A DNA stretch of 7,526 nt, taken from the NCBI GenBank assembly GCA_934667465.1, contig CAKUMG010000255.1, positions 1 through 7,526 on the forward strand. Direction: 5' to 3'. The translations under genes were made by a program, and so were the position numbers. The notes under the pieces were generated by a model. It was not told the DNA's origin, did no database searches, and saw only the letters and a list, made by a program, of their open reading frames with translations. Below are positions 5,581 to 7,526 of the stretch, piece after piece; the stretch's first letter is position 1, and the number at the start of each line of letters is the position of its first letter. The DNA is from an uncultured Actinoplanes sp. (GTDB lineage: Bacteria; Actinomycetota; Actinomycetes; Mycobacteriales; Micromonosporaceae).

Positions 5581-7502
5581 GCTGTTTCCGTGGCGGTCGG
5601 AATCGCGGCCAGCGTGAGGACCTGCTGCGCGACGGTGCCGGGACGACTGCGGACGCTCGCCCGGACGCCGGCGGCCTCGGCGCGGCGCAGGCCGGCGCGG
5701 ACGGCGCTGATCGCGGCGCTGGAGAGCATCGTGACCTGCTCGAGGTCGATGACGAGGTCGCGCGCCCCCGGTGTGGTGCACAGGGTGAGGTGCGCCTGCA
5801 ACTCGTCGATCATGGCGGCGTCGACGGGTCCGGTGACGTGCAGGATCTGCCCGTCCTCCTGTTCCTGCAGGTAGACATCGGCCACCGTGACGTCTACCGC
5901 CGGGTGCCGGGGGACGCTGTGGTGGGAGTGCTTCCACGGGCGGAGCTGGACGGTGACCTCGGTGCCGTGCCCGTGGTCGATGGACATGGCCGTGGCGAGT
6001 TGTTGCACCAGCGCCAGCCCGATGCCCCGGTCGTTGCCCGGTTGCGGTGGCTGCAGCCACGCGCCCTGATCGCAGACCCGCAGCGTCAGGGCGCCGCGGT
6101 GGCCGAGCTCGGCCTCCACCGTGACGGGCCCGCGGGTGCCGCCGTAGGCGTGTTCGACAGTGTTCTCGACCAGCTCGCTGATGATCTGGTCGAGCTCGAC
6201 GAGGGCACGTTCAGACACTTGGCCGGGGCGGAACCAGGCACGCAGTGCCGCGCGGACGGCGGCGACGTCGGTCAGGCCGATGACGCGCTCCAGCCGGAAC
6301 GGCTCGGCCGCCGGTACGCGGTGCAGCGCGAGCAGGGTGATGTCGTCGGTCGCGCCGGTCTCGCGGGTGAGGCGTTCGAGGACCTGCACGGTCGCACGGT
6401 CCACGGCCGACGGCTCGCTGAAGCCGGGCATCAGCTCGTCGGCCACCGCGCCCATGACGGTGCGGAGCAGCTCCACGGTGCCGCGAGTCGCGGGCACACC
6501 GGGTCGTTCGACGATCCCGTCGCTGTAGAGCAGCAGCACCTCGTCGCCCAGCTGCGCGGTGCGCGCCGCCCGCTGGTCGGCCTCGCCGATCCGGCCCGCG
6601 CCGCTGGGCTCCAGGAAGGCGCCGCCGCCGGTCGCGCCGGCGAGCAGGGGCGGGGGATGGCCGGCGCAGCAGTAGCGCAGCTCGCCGGTGCGCAGGTCGA
6701 GCGTGAGGACACAGACCGTGCTGCCGGCACCGGCCGGTACGACCTCGACGAAGCGATCGAGAGCCCGGACGACCTCGGAGACCTCCGCACCCGCGTGCAG
6801 ACGCTCGAGTGCGACGGCCCGCAGCTGCGCCATCACCGCCGAGGCGGCGACACCGTGCCCGACGACGTCGCCGACCACGGCGGCGACCGTGTCGTCGTCG
6901 AGGGACAGGACATCGAACCAGTCGCCGCCTGCCGCCTGCTCGGCGCCACCGACGGCGTAGCCGGCCGCGATGTCCAGCCTCGGCAGGACCGGCAGCCTGG
7001 TCGGCAGCAGGGCGCGCTGGACCTCGTCGATGACGTCGGTGGCCCGCCGATAGCGCCGACCGAGCTCGGCCGCCGCGGCAGCCTCGGCCTCCTCACGACG
7101 GACGGCGGACGTGACGTCGCGGCCGACGCCGAGGACCCCGACGGTCTGCCCCTGTCGGTTCCGGAACGGAACCGCCTCGAAGTCCAGGACGATCTCCTCC
7201 TGGTGCCCGTCCGGCGTCGCTACGGCAAGCCGGGTCCGGTGGAACAACGCCCGCTCGCCCGCGTAGGCACGGTCGAAGATCTCGACGATCCCCTGGCCCT
7301 CGCTGCCGCCCATGAAGTCGGCGACCCGCATCCCGACCGGGTTGAAGCCGCCGAGGACGCGGAGGAACTCCGCGTTGAGGGCCACCGCCCGGTGCTCAGG
7401 GCCCTCGTAGACGATGACGGCCCAGGGCACCTGGTGCAGTGCGACCGACCGCAGGCGGTCGCTGCCGCCGCCGTCCTCCGCCAGCAGGTCAGCCTCGTCC
7501 AC
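5574..7502 (-). CDS. PAS-SpoIIE phosphatase-HATPase (RsbW-like)-STAS (RsbV-like) partner-switching protein
   Basis: A 642-residue, four-domain regulator of the type that controls stress sigma factors. Residues below count from GTG 7502. PAS sensor about 22-130 (ends VGVLGVGRDVTSAV); helical linker to about 170; SpoIIE/PP2C phosphatase about 180-395 with metal-binding GGDWFD (D194, D197), GDVVGHG (D212), YSDG (D328) and ATDD (D386, D387); GHKL ATPase of anti-sigma type about 400-522 with SELVENTVEH (N447), CDQGAW (D478) and RGIGLALV; STAS about 537-637 with VTMLSSAAIS, the serine pair S594/S595 at the phosphorylation site. All key residues appear intact, so phosphatase, kinase and antagonist could all work in one chain. 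Order and length match M. tuberculosis Rv1364c. I place the start at GTG 7502 because AGGAGG lies 8 bases before it. The frame stays open to the window edge (another GTG at 7526), so a longer protein is possible. It converges on the small ORF with a 7-base overlap. The target sigma factor is not in the window. Confidence 0.93.
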   Translation of the reverse strand: MDEADLLAEDGGGSDRLRSVALHQVPWAVIVYEGPEHRAVALNAEFLRVLGGFNPVGMRVADFMGGSEGQGIVEIFDRAYAGERALFHRTRLAVATPDGHQEEIVLDFEAVPFRNRQGQTVGVLGVGRDVTSAVRREEAEAAAAAELGRRYRRATDVIDEVQRALLPTRLPVLPRLDIAAGYAVGGAEQAAGGDWFDVLSLDDDTVAAVVGDVVGHGVAASAVMAQLRAVALERLHAGAEVSEVVRALDRFVEVVPAGAGSTVCVLTLDLRTGELRYCCAGHPPPLLAGATGGGAFLEPSGAGRIGEADQRAARTAQLGDEVLLLYSDGIVERPGVPATRGTVELLRTVMGAVADELMPGFSEPSAVDRATVQVLERLTRETGATDDITLLALHRVPAAEPFRLERVIGLTDVAAVRAALRAWFRPGQVSERALVELDQIISELVENTVEHAYGGTRGPVTVEAELGHRGALTLRVCDQGAWLQPPQPGNDRGIGLALVQQLATAMSIDHGHGTEVTVQLRPWKHSHHSVPRHPAVDVTVADVYLQEQEDGQILHVTGPVDAAMIDELQAHLTLCTTPGARDLVIDLEQVTMLSSAAISAVRAGLRRAEAAGVRASVRSRPGTVAQQVLTLAAIPTATETAH

Positions 7503-7510
7503 AGCTCCAC

Positions 7511-7516
7511 CCTCCT
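7511..7516 (-). promoter_or_regulatory. Shine-Dalgarno deciding the start of the phosphatase gene
   Basis: On the minus strand AGGAGG is followed by 8 bases and then GTG 7502. This is the best ribosome-binding sequence available and argues that the gene is complete in the window rather than truncated at its edge. Confidence 0.7.
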
Positions 7517-7526
7517 CGACGTCCAC

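Noticed and set aside
5380..6060. 226-aa minus-strand frame crossing the convergent junction
   Set aside because: Overlaps the STAS-encoding region in another frame and is Arg/Pro/His-rich; a shadow frame.

Overview
The window is very GC-rich, with G or C dominating third codon positions, GTG starts and stop/start overlaps of the GTGA type. Together with a GAF-ANTAR protein and a PAS-SpoIIE-HATPase-STAS protein this points to a high-GC actinobacterium. A Micromonosporaceae-like host is my guess from the protein style and is not demonstrated. I see no tRNA, rRNA, CRISPR array, insertion sequence or phage gene.

Left part (1-3336, + strand): the last 42 codons of an unidentified protein are followed, 31 bases later, by a large type I pullulanase gene (pulA). 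It has tandem CBM41-like domains, CBM48, a GH13 catalytic domain with all its motifs, and no signal peptide, so it probably debranches glycogen or maltodextrin inside the cell. Its frame breaks near 2967, after the catalytic domain, and the C-terminal domain continues in another frame to 3336. Loss of one copy of an 8-base repeat would explain the break exactly.

Middle part (3337-5580, + strand): a 200-base intergenic region with short repeats leads to an AraC-family regulator with a strong Shine-Dalgarno. A 146-base gap then holds two consecutive hairpins and a sequence resembling the promoters of the actinobacterial stress sigma factor SigB/SigF. It leads into a GAF-ANTAR RNA-binding regulator. 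A possible 80-aa protein starts in the GAF-ANTAR stop codon (GTGA overlap).

Right part (7502-5574, - strand): one gene encodes a sensor (PAS), phosphatase (SpoIIE/RsbU-like), anti-sigma kinase (RsbW-like) and anti-anti-sigma (STAS/RsbV-like) in one chain, the architecture known from Mycobacterium tuberculosis Rv1364c. It converges on the small ORF with a 7-base overlap. A GC-rich hairpin lies just past its stop.

Working picture: the right half is a stress-signalling island. A partner-switching protein could free a SigB/SigF-type sigma factor, and the adjacent GAF-ANTAR gene carries a candidate promoter for that class of sigma factor. The pullulanase and AraC genes look like ordinary neighbours, with no sequence evidence that they belong to the same pathway. 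The most useful leads are the two-hairpin/stress-promoter leader of the ANTAR gene, the four-domain partner-switching protein and the repeat-explained frameshift in pulA. Nothing here is clearly a new kind of system.
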